Shown: positions 12,042-24,650 of the stretch, one piece after another
Position numbering within the stretch: position 1 is the stretch's first letter
Layout of the letters: each line of letters begins with the position of its first letter
DNA from: Adineta ricciae
Lineage: Eukaryota > Rotifera > Eurotatoria > Adinetida > Adinetidae
Assembly (NCBI GenBank): GCA_905250025.1
Contig: CAJNOJ010000020.1
Location: forward strand, 372,001-436,000
Reading direction: 5' to 3'
Length of the DNA: 64,000 bases
The notes under the pieces: generated by a model
Seen by the model: the letters and a program-made list of their open reading frames with translations, nothing else
The model's database searches: none
What the model was told of the DNA's origin: nothing
Translations under genes and position numbers: made by a program

Positions 12042-12599
12042 ATCGTATGACTAATATATTGGTATCATAATAAAGTTTTGAAGGTAATAGAACAAAATTA
12101 ACACAGTTGAAAGCAGTTCAGCATAGTTAAGTTGTTCGTTACTCTTTGAATCGTAAGATGAGGTTGCATGTTTTGTGCCACAATATAACTACGACTTATT
12201 CATGAATTGATCTAGTCTAAATAGACACATTTAATATATCGCTTATATGTATTGTTTGTTTTCTTAAAGAGATTTATCTAAAAACTAACCTGTTGTGCTA
12301 CTTGGTCGTTCAATGGAGTGCTTTTGTACTGGTTTCAAAGGTCATTGCAAGTCAACATCATTGTTATACAGAAAAGTTGAAAATTTCAACCATGTTTCTT
12401 CCAATATTCTTCAAATCGTCATTTTACTTAGCAGAGCTACTAAAGCTACTTCCGTTGAGTTTTATTCAATTTATCAACTAATGATAGTATTTATAGACAG
12501 ACTTTTATTTACAAGATAAGGCGGTCTGAATACGCAATGTGGATATCAAATGAAAATGTAAGAAAACATGTAAAGAATTACAATATTTAAATAAGCTTG
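12042..12599. other. Intergenic, no gene recognised
   Basis: No convincing coding signal. Contains the 3' flank of the RNA ligase gene on the minus strand. Confidence 0.45.
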
Positions 12600-13700
12600 T
12601 TATTTATTTCGGGATCTTTTACGATATTCTTTCAGTTGTTGTTTAAACCATGCTTCTGCCTTGCTCGTTATTCCACGAGGAATATCTTTTGCATCGATAT
12701 GTGCTACGTTCATGGTATCTTTTTCTTCTTTGATAATGTCTTCAACCAGCCACCGTAGAAAGGTACTGAAATCTTTCGTGTCGATCGTGAATTGAAGTTC
12801 TTCAAGAACAGCTTTAAACGCTTGCTGCATTCGATTTTTAGTACAAGCGTATTCAATGAATTCTTCTATACTACGGAATTTAGGAGGAGAAATCGATACT
12901 AATGATGGACTATTGATCACAGAATATTCTCGGCCTTTCACTTTGAATATTAAGTCGCCATGCGTCTGATCCCATTCGATCCATACAATCCCTTCGCCAC
13001 ATCCCTTCTGGTTAAAATAATTTCCAACAGGACACTGTTTCTCAATTTCATTAGTGATTTCGATTAACTTTTCTTGTGATAGTTCAGGAGCATTGAAATC
13101 AATATTGATTGAATACGTAGGAAAATCAAAAATATTGTAAACTGATTGCTCGTGCCATTTAATACTATTCCAATCGTGTGGAGGAAGCCAGAAGCCATGC
13201 CGTCTATGCTTGTACTTATCTTCACTATTCATTGATGATCTATTTGATATACTGGAGTGATCAATGATCTTTACTTTGAAGATAACGAACATTTTCCGTA
13301 ATTGTCGAATAGCTATATTAGCTTCTCCTTGAATATTATTCCCACACCATTCACCATAGACAATAACGGTATTTCCTTGTTCATAATGCTTTCGAATGAC
13401 TGGATGATGAGATAGTATATGTTCAGTAAGAAACGTTTCTCCGATTGGCCTCATATGTTCAGCAAAACCGAAATGATCATTACTTAGTGTAAGAATACGA
13501 TTGCGCGATTGATACCAGTGACCGATATCTCGTTGATAGCCTACGGCTGCATTACATCCGTGCAATTTGATTGTTCCGATGAATTGAAGAGTAGGCATTT
13601 CTTTCCGACCATCGTCGGTCGTATAGCGCATATATCGAGTGACATAACTGACCACTTCTCGATATTGCAACGTCTCAGGGTAAGGTATCAGTTTAGCCAT
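12600..13700 (-). CDS. ATP-dependent RNA ligase, Rnl2-like
   Basis: Predicted to seal RNA ends through an enzyme-AMP and then RNA-AMP intermediate. One uninterrupted 366-aa frame. Nucleotidyltransferase motifs are in order: motif I K-L-H-G-C-N with lysine 45 as the likely adenylated residue; motif III-like VIVYGEW at 112-118; motif IV GEGIVW at 235-240; motif V IFKVKG at 251-256 with Lys253 and Lys255. This KxHGxN form is typical of T4 Rnl2-type ligases rather than DNA ligases or tRNA ligases. The C-terminal about 100 residues are helical and basic, in the place of the Rnl2 C-terminal domain. No signal peptide. The gene has no intron although neighbours are intron-rich, which fits acquisition from bacteria or phages, or retrotransposition. 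Role in RNA repair is inferred from the family; the substrate is unknown. Confidence 0.85.
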   Translation of the reverse strand: MAKLIPYPETLQYREVVSYVTRYMRYTTDDGRKEMPTLQFIGTIKLHGCNAAVGYQRDIGHWYQSRNRILTLSNDHFGFAEHMRPIGETFLTEHILSHHPVIRKHYEQGNTVIVYGEWCGNNIQGEANIAIRQLRKMFVIFKVKIIDHSSISNRSSMNSEDKYKHRRHGFWLPPHDWNSIKWHEQSVYNIFDFPTYSINIDFNAPELSQEKLIEITNEIEKQCPVGNYFNQKGCGEGIVWIEWDQTHGDLIFKVKGREYSVINSPSLVSISPPKFRSIEEFIEYACTKNRMQQAFKAVLEELQFTIDTKDFSTFLRWLVEDIIKEEKDTMNVAHIDAKDIPRGITSKAEAWFKQQLKEYRKRSRNK

Positions 13701-14296
13701 TCAAATATGCGTTTCACGTTATGTTTCAATACAGATGATAGCGTGATTTATTTTATATCGTTTGACAGAAGAATTATGCAATTACAAAGCATATAGAATT
13801 TATTGACAGTAGCTGTTATAAATGTAGAAATGACTCATCCATCGGTATGACACACATCTGTTGCAAGACGAAACTTTTGTATGAAATCAAAGTATTCACA
13901 TAAGAAAGAAAGAGAGAATTTTATTGAGATAATCACAAAACAATATTTGTACAGATATTTAAAAAATAAGGAGATACGTGAATATTCTACTGAGCGAACA
14001 TCGTTCACAGATCATATTTTACCTTGTTGTGTTTTTTTTCTGATTGCTACACTTATCTCACTTATTAAAATTCGACATTATACAGATGAAAACATAAAAA
14101 CGCGTTGTAAATCAGTGTCTTTAACAAACAAAAAAAGAAAAAGCAAAAACAAATGAGAGAAAAAGCAGACCAACGAAAGACAAAAAGCACACTGTTTTGA
14201 GAAAGAACTGTTTGTGTATTCGTTCGTTTTTATTTTGTTCTATAAAATATAAAAGTGCATCATTCCATGGAATGGAATATCACCGGTGAGTATTCT
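13701..14296. other. Intergenic, no gene recognised
   Basis: Upstream of the RNA ligase gene and downstream of the OTUD7-like gene. A Lys-rich frame on the plus strand (13881-14156) is of low complexity and is not supported. Confidence 0.45.
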
Positions 14297-17200
14297 TTAA
14301 AGACGTTTGGTTTGGCTAAGATTCTGTATACGTTTTGACTGCTGATTATTGGGAGCTTTAATTGATCCACGAGTATTTGTAGTCGAATCAGGTGTACGTT
14401 GAGTTACAGCACTTTTATCATAGCCAAGAGGCGATTCACGTTTAAGACGATCTGGTTGAAATACTGATGGGAGGATAGTTTCTACGTGGGAGTTCTTTGT
14501 ACGTTCTTCGTGATTAGTTAGTTTTATCACTCGATTTGATGACACCCCATTGACATACACAGATGATTCAGGACGACTTCGGCTCATTTCAAGACTGTTA
14601 GTCTAAAAATAATCAAACACATCCATCTCGGTCAGTTCAAGGAAGGTTAAACTGCACGTACTTGTGCTAACTGATTGGTTTTCTTTTGTGTTTGTTGAAC
14701 ATAATTGATATTTGATGAAAATTGCCCGTTTTCTATTGGCAAAAGATCGTCATTGTCGTCCATATCACAGTTCTTTTGCACACGCTTTGTTCCTGGATTC
14801 GTTTTATTTGTGGAACTAACTGGTGTCAATGGCAAATGTCGTACTGAATTCTCCACTGTGTTGCGATTAGTATTGTTCACTGATGAATGATACCGTTGAT
14901 AGGCTGACGGCTGTTGATGAGACGTTGAAGAAGATGACGATGAATAAGAATAGATTTCTTTATTTCGATCTGAATGAATATCTTTCGCTTTGTTTATGTC
15001 ATTCTCATGCGCAGAAGATCTTTCATTCGACTGCTTGGACACTTTTTCAGGCCGGTATTCGTTCAAACATGTATCGATATAATTTTTTATCATATTATCA
15101 CTCGTTTTTGGACGTTTCGGCTGAAAATTCGTTACAATAATTGTTAAGTAGTTTGTTCGACGATCGAGTAGCGGTGACGATGCTCGACGAATGTGATCAT
15201 TTTCTGCGATCGCTGATGTGTCCGATGTGTCAGTGTTTGTGTGCTGTCGGTGTTGTTTTAACGAAGCTCGTTTGCTGGACGAAAACGGGTCGATAAATGT
15301 TCGACGAATGATTTTCGAAAACGAATTAAACGATGGTCGGGAAGCTTTTTTATTGATCACAGGGGTTGTTGTTGAATTGGTTTCATTGGTTGATATGGAG
15401 ACATCTGGATTGCTAACTATTGACGGTGATTGATGATTCTCAATTGTAGCCGTAGACAATTCATCGGTAGTATTCGCAGGTTCATTGGATGGAGACACTA
15501 AAGCGCTAAGAAGACACATTTCTTTCGACAGGTTCAAATATTTCTCCAATGTTTCCATTCGACTTCCGCCATAATGAGTGTAAAGATGAATCGTGTCATC
15601 GGAAAGTTCTTCATTGACTGGCCACGCAAAATCAGGACCAGGATCAACAAAATAATGAATTGGGAGAAGATCGATTGCATCAATATCGATTAACGGAATT
15701 CTATAAGTCTCTGATAAACATCAACAATAATGCATCATATCTTGTCAACGAAACATCGAATAATTACCTTTTCCTGTTGGTTTATTATTTTGTTCCATAG
15801 GTACAAGAGCTGAAAAATGCGCCGCATCAAACGCTAGAAAAACCTAAAGGACATTGTACATATGTAAAACATCGGGAGAAGAATGTTAGGGTTTTCTCAC
15901 TGGTTGCTTATGACATTTTTCAGGTGGAATTTCTAAATAAAAAAAAACAAAAGCATATCATCATTGAGTATTATTTTCAACTACCTAATGGTAGATAAAT
16001 TCCTCCGAATTCAATAGGAGAAATTGCTTCACCATCATTTGTTCGCAAAATTGTATCTGAGTAAACAACAATGGGTCGACGAATATTATTAGCTAGGACG
16101 TAAACGTGAAATTCTTCTAAACTTTCGTAATACTGCCGAGTTGATTGTGATGAGGATTTTGTTGAACCGCCCGTATTAGTCACAGGTACTGTTTTACAAC
16201 GATTTGTTCTGAATAAACGCAAATTCAAATGAGTATCAAAATAGTTTTTGTGAATCACATACTCATCAGCAGAAGAATTCACAGACGAGGAAGAATTTTC
16301 TTTTGTACTGGTTTGCGAGACGCGTGGTTCCGCAGACGACAATCTCAACAGTCCTTTCCATTCTTCATTCCATTCTTGTTCAGAAAAAACAAGACCATAC
16401 TGGAGCAAAAATAGAAGTTTTTTTTGTTGGTTCCTTTGGTAATTATAATGACTTTTCTTACTTTTTTATTTTGTACATATTGAGTCCAACGCCAACGTCG
16501 ATAAAGGGAATTATTTGGTTTTGATGTTATCATTGTTTCATTTAATGCTTTGCGCATTGATAGGGAATGATCATGAAAACCCCACATAGCTAAAGACATC
16601 AAAGGACATAACTAACAAAAAATAGATGCTCATTTTCTGTCAACCTTCGACTCTGATATAAAAGTGTGTCAATGACAAGTAACATCTTTGGTGAATATCT
16701 AGTTAATTTGATTCATTCGCTCATCAGGAACTAGAGTATGTAATCAATCTAATCAACAGGCATTGTTCTTTAGCTTCGATATACATTTGAAAACAATGCT
16801 ATTGGAATGTCAAGCATCTCGTGCGAACTGCACATTTTGCTATTCGTGAAATTTTTAGATGAATACCTCACGAACCTTACTGCTCCTGTGAGCGTATCAA
16901 GAGCAGACTTTTAATTTACATACCTAACGATGTCGCATGCAGTAGGCAATTACCATCGCCGCTTGTGAGCAGAGGATATAATTTTGGGCACGGTAGTTTT
17001 TTGTTGACCCACCAATTCAGACGTTCTAGAAAAGCGATTGAAAAATGTCTCAAAAAGAAAGAAATCGTTGGTGATTCGTACTTGATTCTTCTAATGTTGT
17101 CATTGTTGGTGTGTCAACAAGACTGTCCATCACTCGTGTACGAATTTCATCTGGCAGCTCGTAGAGATTTGGTAGTAGAAATGATGCATCAGCATCTGTA

Positions 17201-17512
17201 TGATCGATTGTCACAATTTCATCGTTCACTGATATACGACGAAAATTTCTCGCTAGTGCATTCCGTTGATTGCTCACAAGCGTCTGATTAGCAGAGACTG
17301 TTGATAAGGCTCGATGAATGATTGGATAGTTTGATGAATCTGCATCTTCGAAAAGCAAAAGACAGTGTATCGTAAAAAAGATGGATAGTGAGCTTACTTG
17401 TTCGTCGAAGTTTAATATCGGACGAGGAATGATTTAGTTGAGCATCAGTATCATCATCAAAAGCATCCTCATTGATGTTGTCATCATCGTAACGTGGAGA
17501 TGAATTTGACAT
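14297..17512 (-). CDS. OTUD7: OTU deubiquitinase, Cezanne/OTUD7 family
   Basis: Cysteine protease that cuts ubiquitin chains (Lys11-type in vertebrate Cezanne). Exons on the minus strand: 17512-17398, 17345-17082, 17025-16924, 16589-16462, 16399-15985, 15932-15901, 15843-15768, 15710-14662, 14602-14297, total 828 aa. The catalytic exon reads [11 protein letters not shown] then [10 protein letters not shown] with nucleophile Cys153, then SLAMWGFHD across the next junction. [36 protein letters not shown] and the histidine box [15 protein letters not shown] (His361) all match OTUD7. The long C-terminus is Ser/Asn-rich and disordered. I see neither the N-terminal UBA domain nor the C-terminal A20-type zinc finger of vertebrate OTUD7A/B. 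The intron after the catalytic cysteine exon is 334 nt, the longest in the window by my models. Confidence 0.9.
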
Positions 17513-19303
17513 TCTCTGGTTGATCGTTCTTTTACATTATTTCAATAGACCACATTGACGACGGGTACAGGTTTTATCGAATGAGCATTGTTTCATCCAG
17601 ATAAAAATAGAAAATGAGTATCTTCAAAAATTAATATAACTAATGCGATGTTTTGTTCTGATTACGCGACAGAGTTATATTTTGTTATTTGTTTTTATCT
17701 TTATCCTTTTTCACTATCCCTAATTGGTGTTTTCGAATCGAATAGTCACGAATCTTATCTTAAAAAATTCGAAAAGGATTTGTTTTGAACTTTTTCAATT
17801 AAAGACGAAATAGAAAATAAAATTTGAATGCTAAACGAATCGACTCGATAGATGTCACTTTATAACAATACACTTGCAAGAATAGTTTCTATCTTCTATA
17901 CACCAAATGCGCATTCAGTGTAACTATATACATTATAGTGATAAAATTGTTTGATATATTTCATATCGGCAGTTCATTTGGTACATTTCTTGCAAGCACG
18001 TTTTCTTTGCATCAAATATCAAATAAATATAATTACATATTTCTCGATTTTTATAATCTGTTCAGACAAAGTGTGAACGAAGCAAACGTGTATGGTACCA
18101 TGACTCGTACCTTTTCCTCTCATAATGTAAATATGTAACTGTAACTCTACCAATACAATGTTAGTAAAACGGTTCGTTACATAAATAGTTAAACAAAATG
18201 GATAAGTATTTCAGTAGTGAGTACTTTTCTCTAATCAATTGTCAGCCGTTTTTGTCGATCGATTCATTGATTGTTTTGTTTTCACGAATTCGAAAAATCT
18301 TATTAGGCACAGAAGTGGTTTGATAGCTCTACATTGTGATACTGCCGCAGACTGTAGTTGGAACTGGGGCAAACTTCATGTTCTCTATGATGAACGTGAT
18401 TATGTTCAATTAAGAATAGAAGTCAAATCTTGTAACTTCAATCAAACTATGTTGTCCTTATTGTGCGACAAAACTATTTCTATGATTCGTTCTCACTATT
18501 CATTCTTTCACAACTATCTAATTGGTTTTCTCGAAGCGAATAATCGCGGATCAAAGTTGGAAATTTCTCAAATCATATATCTAAGAATTATTTCGAAAAA
18601 TATAAAGTAGAAAGCGATTTGAAACAGCGAAAGAAAAGTCTCCAATAGATGTCGCTTAAAAAGATCGACTTGCATACAATCATTGGTTGCTGCTTTTATC
18701 ATAGGATTTCGTTCAGAGGTATATCTGTGCTCTACTGAACTTTTTCTTTTCTCTCGTACGTGCTCATATGATTATTTATCAGCAACTATTGGCTTGAAAA
18801 AGCCAGCTGCTTGACCTTCTCTTTTTCGTTCTCCTACTTAGAACACATCTGTGCATTCTCGTTATTTTTAATCTTTTGTAGTCCTTCTTTTTTTTTCTTT
18901 CTCTATTTGCCCAACATCGTAAAACTCGAATATACATTTTCGTCTTTATCTTTCTTCGAATGAAAATATTCGCCACCGAAACTCACATGTATTTTGTTGT
19001 TCTCTTGTTTTGATCACCTGAGAAAAACAAATTATCGACTCAACAAAACTGCAACCAAGTGAAATGCACTTGTGAATTGCATCATATTTGTACGGTAGAC
19101 GAGTATTGCTCAATTCTATATCACCATGCAAATATTTTCATTGCATATAAAAAGAATCTGACTGCTATGATTTTTTTCAGAATATAGCTCAAAAATACAC
19201 GAAAAATGACTGAATAAAACGACGTATGGTTGTCTCAGTTTTCAATTGGTTTAAACGACACTTAAACCGTCTTGATACGCACGTTAATATCACCTGATTA
19301 CAA
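17513..19303. other. Intergenic, mostly unassigned
   Basis: Lies between divergent genes OTUD7 (minus) and exportin-5 (plus) and so holds their promoters. The only coding-like stretch is the open frame at 18239-18610. Nothing else recognised. Confidence 0.4.
18239..18610 (+). CDS. Uncertain open frame, about 120 codons
   Basis: An open stretch without an ATG at its start, preceded by a possible AG acceptor in a T-rich tract near 18245 that enters a different frame. The translation is Cys-containing with a segment WNWGKLHVLYDERDYV that looks protein-like. No upstream partner exon could be joined to it. Could be a gene remnant. Confidence 0.2.
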   Translation: MSAVFVDRFIDCFVFTNSKNLIRHRSGLIALHCDTAADCSWNWGKLHVLYDERDYVQLRIEVKSCNFNQTMLSLLCDKTISMIRSHYSFFHNYLIGFLEANNRGSKLEISQIIYLRIISKNIK

Positions 19304-22300
19304 ATGATGATCGATCAATTATCCAAAACCAGCTATTCTACCGATCTTTTCGGAGAACAAGTAAGAAAGAAAAGCAACACAAATCTCTGCATTGAAAACA
19401 TTCTTTGTATTCTAGACTCCAAAGAAGATCGCTCAAGAAACAATCATGTTTACCAATGAACTTTTTCAACGTGTTATAACCGCTGTTCTTTGCTCGTTCA
19501 ATCCAACAACAACAAATCATGATAAACAATACGCATTGAAATTTCTCGAAGACCTCAAAGAAAATCATCCATTGATATGTCTCACTATTGGCTTTGAATT
19601 GCTCAAACAACAGAATCATAATGATTCACTGTTACATCATTACGGTATACATTTGATTGAGTCGATAGTAAAACATAAATGGAATCTGTTGAAAGTCGAT
19701 GAGAAAAACTTAGTGAAAGAACAATTGTTTATTTTAATCAAAAGTTCATGTTTAAATCAAACATTTATGGATCCGATCTACATCCGCAATTCATTAGCAC
19801 GATGTTTAGTGGAAATGATCAAACGTGATTGTTTTGAAAAAGTGAACACTACTCTAGAAGAAATCGTTCTTATGACGACAAGTTTCGGTCAAATCGAAGA
19901 GAATAATTCGACTCAATTAGAATTGATTTTACTCGTCTATCGATTTTTAAATGAAGAATTAACAATCTACTCTCAGTCGATTCAAATTCATCGTCGTCGA
20001 CAAATCTTGAGTCAATTGCAAAAGCGTTTAAACGACATTTTACCATGTTTAATCCGTATATCTAACGATTTATATGTTCAAACCGAGCAACGCGAACGTC
20101 TAACACAAACATGTTTATTAGCTGTGAATAGTTTTCTACTTTGGGTAGAATACAATCATTTTGAACAGTATGAGAACTTCCTTTGTGAATTATTTTTAAA
20201 ATTTTTTCAACTCGATTCGGTTAAACTACGACATGCTTCATTTGAATGTTTGCTCAGTCTTGTTAACAAACGTTTAGCGAAAAGGCAATTGCAGCAACAG
20301 CAGCAACAACGAAATAAACGCATTGCTTCGTCACCATCAGCAGCATTGAACTGTCAACAGGAAAAACTCTTTCTGAACTATTTATTGGGTGATACAACTT
20401 TAGAAATGTTCTATCGGCTATTGTTAAGCCCAACGGTAAGATACTTCTTTAATTCAGCCATTGCATCTCTGTCGCTCTTCGAATATTTCAGGATTCAATT
20501 GAACAACTGCGCACAATAGTAACCAACGATCATTTGAATTGCTTGAAAATGCTTGGTCAACTACTTGTTAAACTTGCTAATTATTTATTACAATTATTTC
20601 ATCAATTGGCAACTCAAGTCATCCAGGACGATCAATTTGTAATATTCGCCAATGAACGAACACGTTCGTTTTTACAGTTTCTTCTCCTACTCAACCAGCA
20701 TCCATTTCATCTGCTATCATTAAATTCTTATCAAGCATTAAATGCATTTATCACTCGTCAACCCACATTGTTATCCAACGAACAGTTCTGTTTGAAATTA
20801 GTCGAAAATCTCAAACAATCGCTGCATCGTGTGCACTTTTCTTCATCAGCTGTGCTTTCCGATACTGATAACGAGATCTTGAAGAAACAATATGCACACA
20901 ACCAGCAATGCTTTGTCTATACACTGTTCGAATATGATAGTGAGGAACAATTCTTCTGGAAATTCTTCTCACAGTATCGAACCGAATTACAAAAACTAAT
21001 CAAATCCTTCATTGGAATGTTCTTTCCGGAAACAACAGCAGGTAAAATTCGCTTCTGTCGAATTTAATTTCGTGCTCTACGGATTTTCTGTTTAGAATGT
21101 CCAGCCGTTGTTGTTGAAACAAATACATCTTGTTTAAAATCCATCCTCCAGAGTCTACTCGCTTGCCTTGAATCTCTCGTTCAACGTACACCGAATAAAA
21201 CTGACAATCAAATATCAAATTCTTTATCATCTATTTATTTAATCATAGAATGGGAAGCATTCTATTTATTATTCGATCATGTTTTATTCATTGTACGGAA
21301 AGAACTGTTCTCCTCGTCAACATCTACGATTAAATCTCAACAGAAGATGGAGGAACTTCTTATGACATCAACAATGACTGAGCAGTTCCTTCGAACATTA
21401 AGATTTCTATTGCAATTTACACCCAATTTGAGTGAACATATACATGGACATGTATTGAACTTACTCTCTGTGATGTTTTTCGTAACACAGCATGATCCAA
21501 CGTTAGCGATACAAATTATTCAACGTTTGCTAACGACATTTCAACATTATCAACAACAATCGATCGCCGGCATCGATGGCAATGAATGCGAAATCATGCA
21601 AACTCAATCCGCGAATGCTTTCCTATACTTATGTAAAAACTTCACGATTAAAATGCTCGATTATTATTCTGAATTGTTCCCATTTGTTGTTCAACTCTAC
21701 AAAGACGAATTTCAAGTCACCAAAAGTTCGTTGTCAATCACGATTGACGAGTCCTCATGTCCAGCATTGAAACTGCTTGACGCAGCTCAAACCCTACTCT
21801 ACCATAAACTAATCCACGATAATGACCAAGTCCAACTCGAAGCATTCTACGAACTTGTCAAACCCATCTATGAAACATTAGTTACATCGTTATCAGTGGA
21901 CTCCTTAACACCATTTATCCAATATCTAGACTTATGTACAAATGGAGCCACTGATATGAATGTGATTCGATATCGACGACGAAATCTAATGCTTGCTTTA
22001 CATTGCTTATGTTTGTTGATCCGTTATTCAAAACAACAGCAACAAAAATTGAATGTAATGTTACGTTCAAAAATAGCTGTTTGCCTTCGGCCTATCTTGT
22101 TCGATCATATACTCAAAGTGACACAATTCTGCAACCAATTGTATGATCGACAAATGAATCCGTTGTATGAAACATTGAAAAATTACTTGACGTATAGTGA
22201 AACGGAAAAACAACTGTATCTTGGAACGTACGAAAGCAACAATATGGCAAAAGCAACGATTACATCAACGTAAGTTGAACAATCTTCTGCTTCCAGAGAG

Positions 22301-23716
22301 ATAATTTTGTATTTGTTTTATTTTAGAGCGATCCCGTCGAGTCTCCCGGTTAGTTTCGTTCGTTTTCAATCAAACTTAAGTAGTACAGTTATTGATGACC
22401 AACGTCTTCGTGACTATCTTCACCGTTTGTTTGATATATGTTATCAAATCAATGGAATGTTCTTTGCGCACGATCCCGAATTATACTATCTGAAAATGGT
22501 AGATGACACTTATTTCCTCACCACGTTCCTGCAAAAAGTTCTCTTTGAAAACTTAAACACTCTTCCATCATTTCGTCTTCGCATTGTTCTACGACATTTC
22601 TGCCGTTCATTTGTCGAACACTACTGTTCAATGGAGACAGTAGACAAAGAAAAAATCAATGAATTATTTCTGACGTTTTTGGATATCTTCTTCGCTTATA
22701 TGCAGCAACGTCTAACAACAATGTGGAATAATCTATTAACAACCACAACATTCGTTAATTATCAACAAGGCGAATGTTCCGATGAAGTTATTGAAGAATG
22801 TGTTTGCGTGTTATTGACACGTGATTTCGTTGATATCATTCGATACTTCATTTACAAACCGACATTACTTACTCAAGCGAATTCCATCGGATGTGGAATT
22901 AACAAGAAGAAATCGAAAGCAATCAATGGCCACAATCACAGTGAAAGCATGTGTGAAGAAACAAATGGTATTAATGGAGAAACAGATCCTCTCGATGAAT
23001 GGGATGAACAAACCACACATAACAGTATTTGTAATAAATTATTAAATGGCAACCAAGAGAAAATGGATTATAGTGACTTATTTAACTATATGATAAAATT
23101 AGCGAGACAAAGTAGGTTTCGAAATTGATGATTATGATTGAAATGTGCATTACTTTTGATTTATTTAGACTCACCAGTTGCTTTACGTTTGTTCTCATAT
23201 ATACTCAAAAGTTTATTCGAATGTTTAACATTTCCTGATGCATATTGTGTTAATCGTTTTCTGCCAGTTATTCTTCCATTAAGCAAACTTTATATGGATA
23301 TTATTGATAAACTTGTGAATTCATCTTTGTTAATTGATATTAAGTTTCTTTTTCAATGTTTATTGAAAGGACTTGAACGACACAATGAGAATGAAGGAGT
23401 GAACACCAATATGATTTCATTGATTGGTCATATTTATGAATTATGGTATCATCAGTATCAACCACAGCTTGATCTTGTTTTACATCAAACTGTTCCTCAA
23501 TTGAATGTTGAATTGTTGAATACGTATAAAACACGTTTAATGTCCAATAATAATGAAAACCAAAGAAAATCTCAACAAATAACCGAACGTGAACGACGTG
23601 ATACGATAAAAAACTTGCTCAATCCGATTCTTTTGTCAGCGATGTCAAGTAACAAACAAGAAGGATCTAATGGTAAAAATCCTTTCAATCAGTCGACTAT
23701 CATAACAACATTTTAA
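19304..23716 (+). CDS. XPO5: Exportin-5
   Basis: Importin-beta-superfamily export receptor that, with Ran-GTP, carries pre-miRNA and other structured RNA out of the nucleus. Exons: 19304-19360, 19416-20435, 20492-21041, 21096-22269, 22327-23111, 23169-23716, giving 1377 aa, longer than vertebrate exportin-5 (about 1200). The first exon codes 19 residues; the second opens with a HEAT-type N-terminal domain in which ALKFLEDLKENHP, HYGIHLIESIVKHKW and SLARCLVEMIKRD match exportin-5 signatures. Later parts are helical HEAT-like throughout. Extra length comes from polar loops, including a Gln run (LQQQQQQ-like) near residue 300 and an acidic/Asn-rich insert near residue 1170. Both ATGs at 19304 and 19307 are usable. 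Its presence implies a canonical miRNA export route. Confidence 0.9.
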
Positions 23717-24149
23717 AGAAATGTCCGCGCGCGAAAGAGAGAGGGGCGCATGTAACAGTTATGTGTGTTATTTTTCTTTTGTTTTGGCTTACTTTTGTTC
23801 TTTCGTTTCTTTGATCTAGTCGTCTCAGGCAGCAGCAGTTACTTCTTCGTGTCCTTTTCTTGTTTGTTTATTCAAAAGAGAGAAAATTCCATATAGTTTG
23901 TATTCTGGCTAACGAGCCAATATCATTCTTGATTTCATTTGTTTATTTTTTTCCTCCTGTTCTTTCTCTTTTGTTTTTGTTTGTTGTTATCATTTCTGTT
24001 ATCATTTCTTTGTTTTTCCCTATACCGTACACGCATATATTTACATGTTAAATAAAACTTTTGAAAGGTTGCAAGTTATTCGAAAAAAAAGATCTTATCA
24101 TGAAGTCATACTAGGACATAGATGATATTCGAAGAAACTTTTATTAAAT
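23717..24149. other. Convergent 3' flanks
   Basis: T-rich 3' sequence of exportin-5 followed by the 3' end of a minus-strand gene. Contains a canonical AATAAA at 24051-24056. No gene seen. Confidence 0.5.
24051..24056 (+). terminator. Polyadenylation signal AATAAA
   Basis: Canonical hexamer at the end of the pyrimidine-rich 3' region of exportin-5, 335 nt after its stop. Confidence 0.5.
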
Positions 24150-24650
24150 TTACTTCCATACAAATGATAAATGACTATCTGCAGCATGAGTGTCTGACTT
24201 GACTGACGGGTTTTGTTTAACTGAAAAGATTAACACTCGGTATTGATCATGTTGAACTTCAGCAAAATATTCATCTTCACCAATTGAACATCCGAACATT
24301 TCGTTTCCACCAACAATAATCTCAAAACATACTCCTCTGTATCGCTTTGTAAGTTCTTTACGTAGATATTCAATGAAGTCGGCATATGTGCCCATCATGG
24401 TTGGAAAGGTTTGACTCGTTTCAAATGCTATATTAACAAGACGTTCGCACTCGTTACCAAACGTAATGGCACTGGAAGAAGTAACGATTGCACGTTGATG
24501 TGATATAGACATTGTGGCTGGAGGATTCAATGAATGTGAACCTTTCCGAGTAGTCAAGTTGGTTTTGCGCGATTGAACGGCAGCGTCGATACTTAAACTA
24601 ATAAGACCAACTATAGCATGGCCTAAAACTTCGCCAACTAGTCTGTCCAT
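24150..24650 (-). CDS. Dynein-light-chain-like protein, copy 1
   Basis: Intronless 166-aa protein. Residues about 70-150 resemble the LC8/DYNLL fold: a helix with YLRKELTKRY, then a beta segment CFEIIVGGNEMFG that corresponds to the WHCIVGxNFG strand of LC8, then strands FAEVQHDQY and RVLIFSVK. LC8 proteins are dimeric hubs of dynein and other complexes. The N-terminal about 60 residues are not in LC8 and begin with a hydrophobic helix (VLGHAIVGLISLSIDAA). The sequence is too divergent for a firm call. A paralogue lies 280 bp upstream on the same strand, sharing the TSQTFPTMMGT block and the ending SxxxFxWK. Confidence 0.55.
   Translation of the reverse strand: MDRLVGEVLGHAIVGLISLSIDAAVQSRKTNLTTRKGSHSLNPPATMSISHQRAIVTSSSAITFGNECERLVNIAFETSQTFPTMMGTYADFIEYLRKELTKRYRGVCFEIIVGGNEMFGCSIGEDEYFAEVQHDQYRVLIFSVKQNPSVKSDTHAADSHLSFVWK

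Noticed and set aside
12293..12519. Two overlapping plus-strand frames
   Set aside because: Overlap in different frames, low coding character, no partner exons.
13881..14156. Lys/Arg-rich 91-codon frame
   Set aside because: Low-complexity A-rich DNA in an intergenic region.
17938..18138. Plus-strand frame of 66 codons
   Set aside because: No ATG-supported context and cannot be spliced in phase to the frame at 18239.
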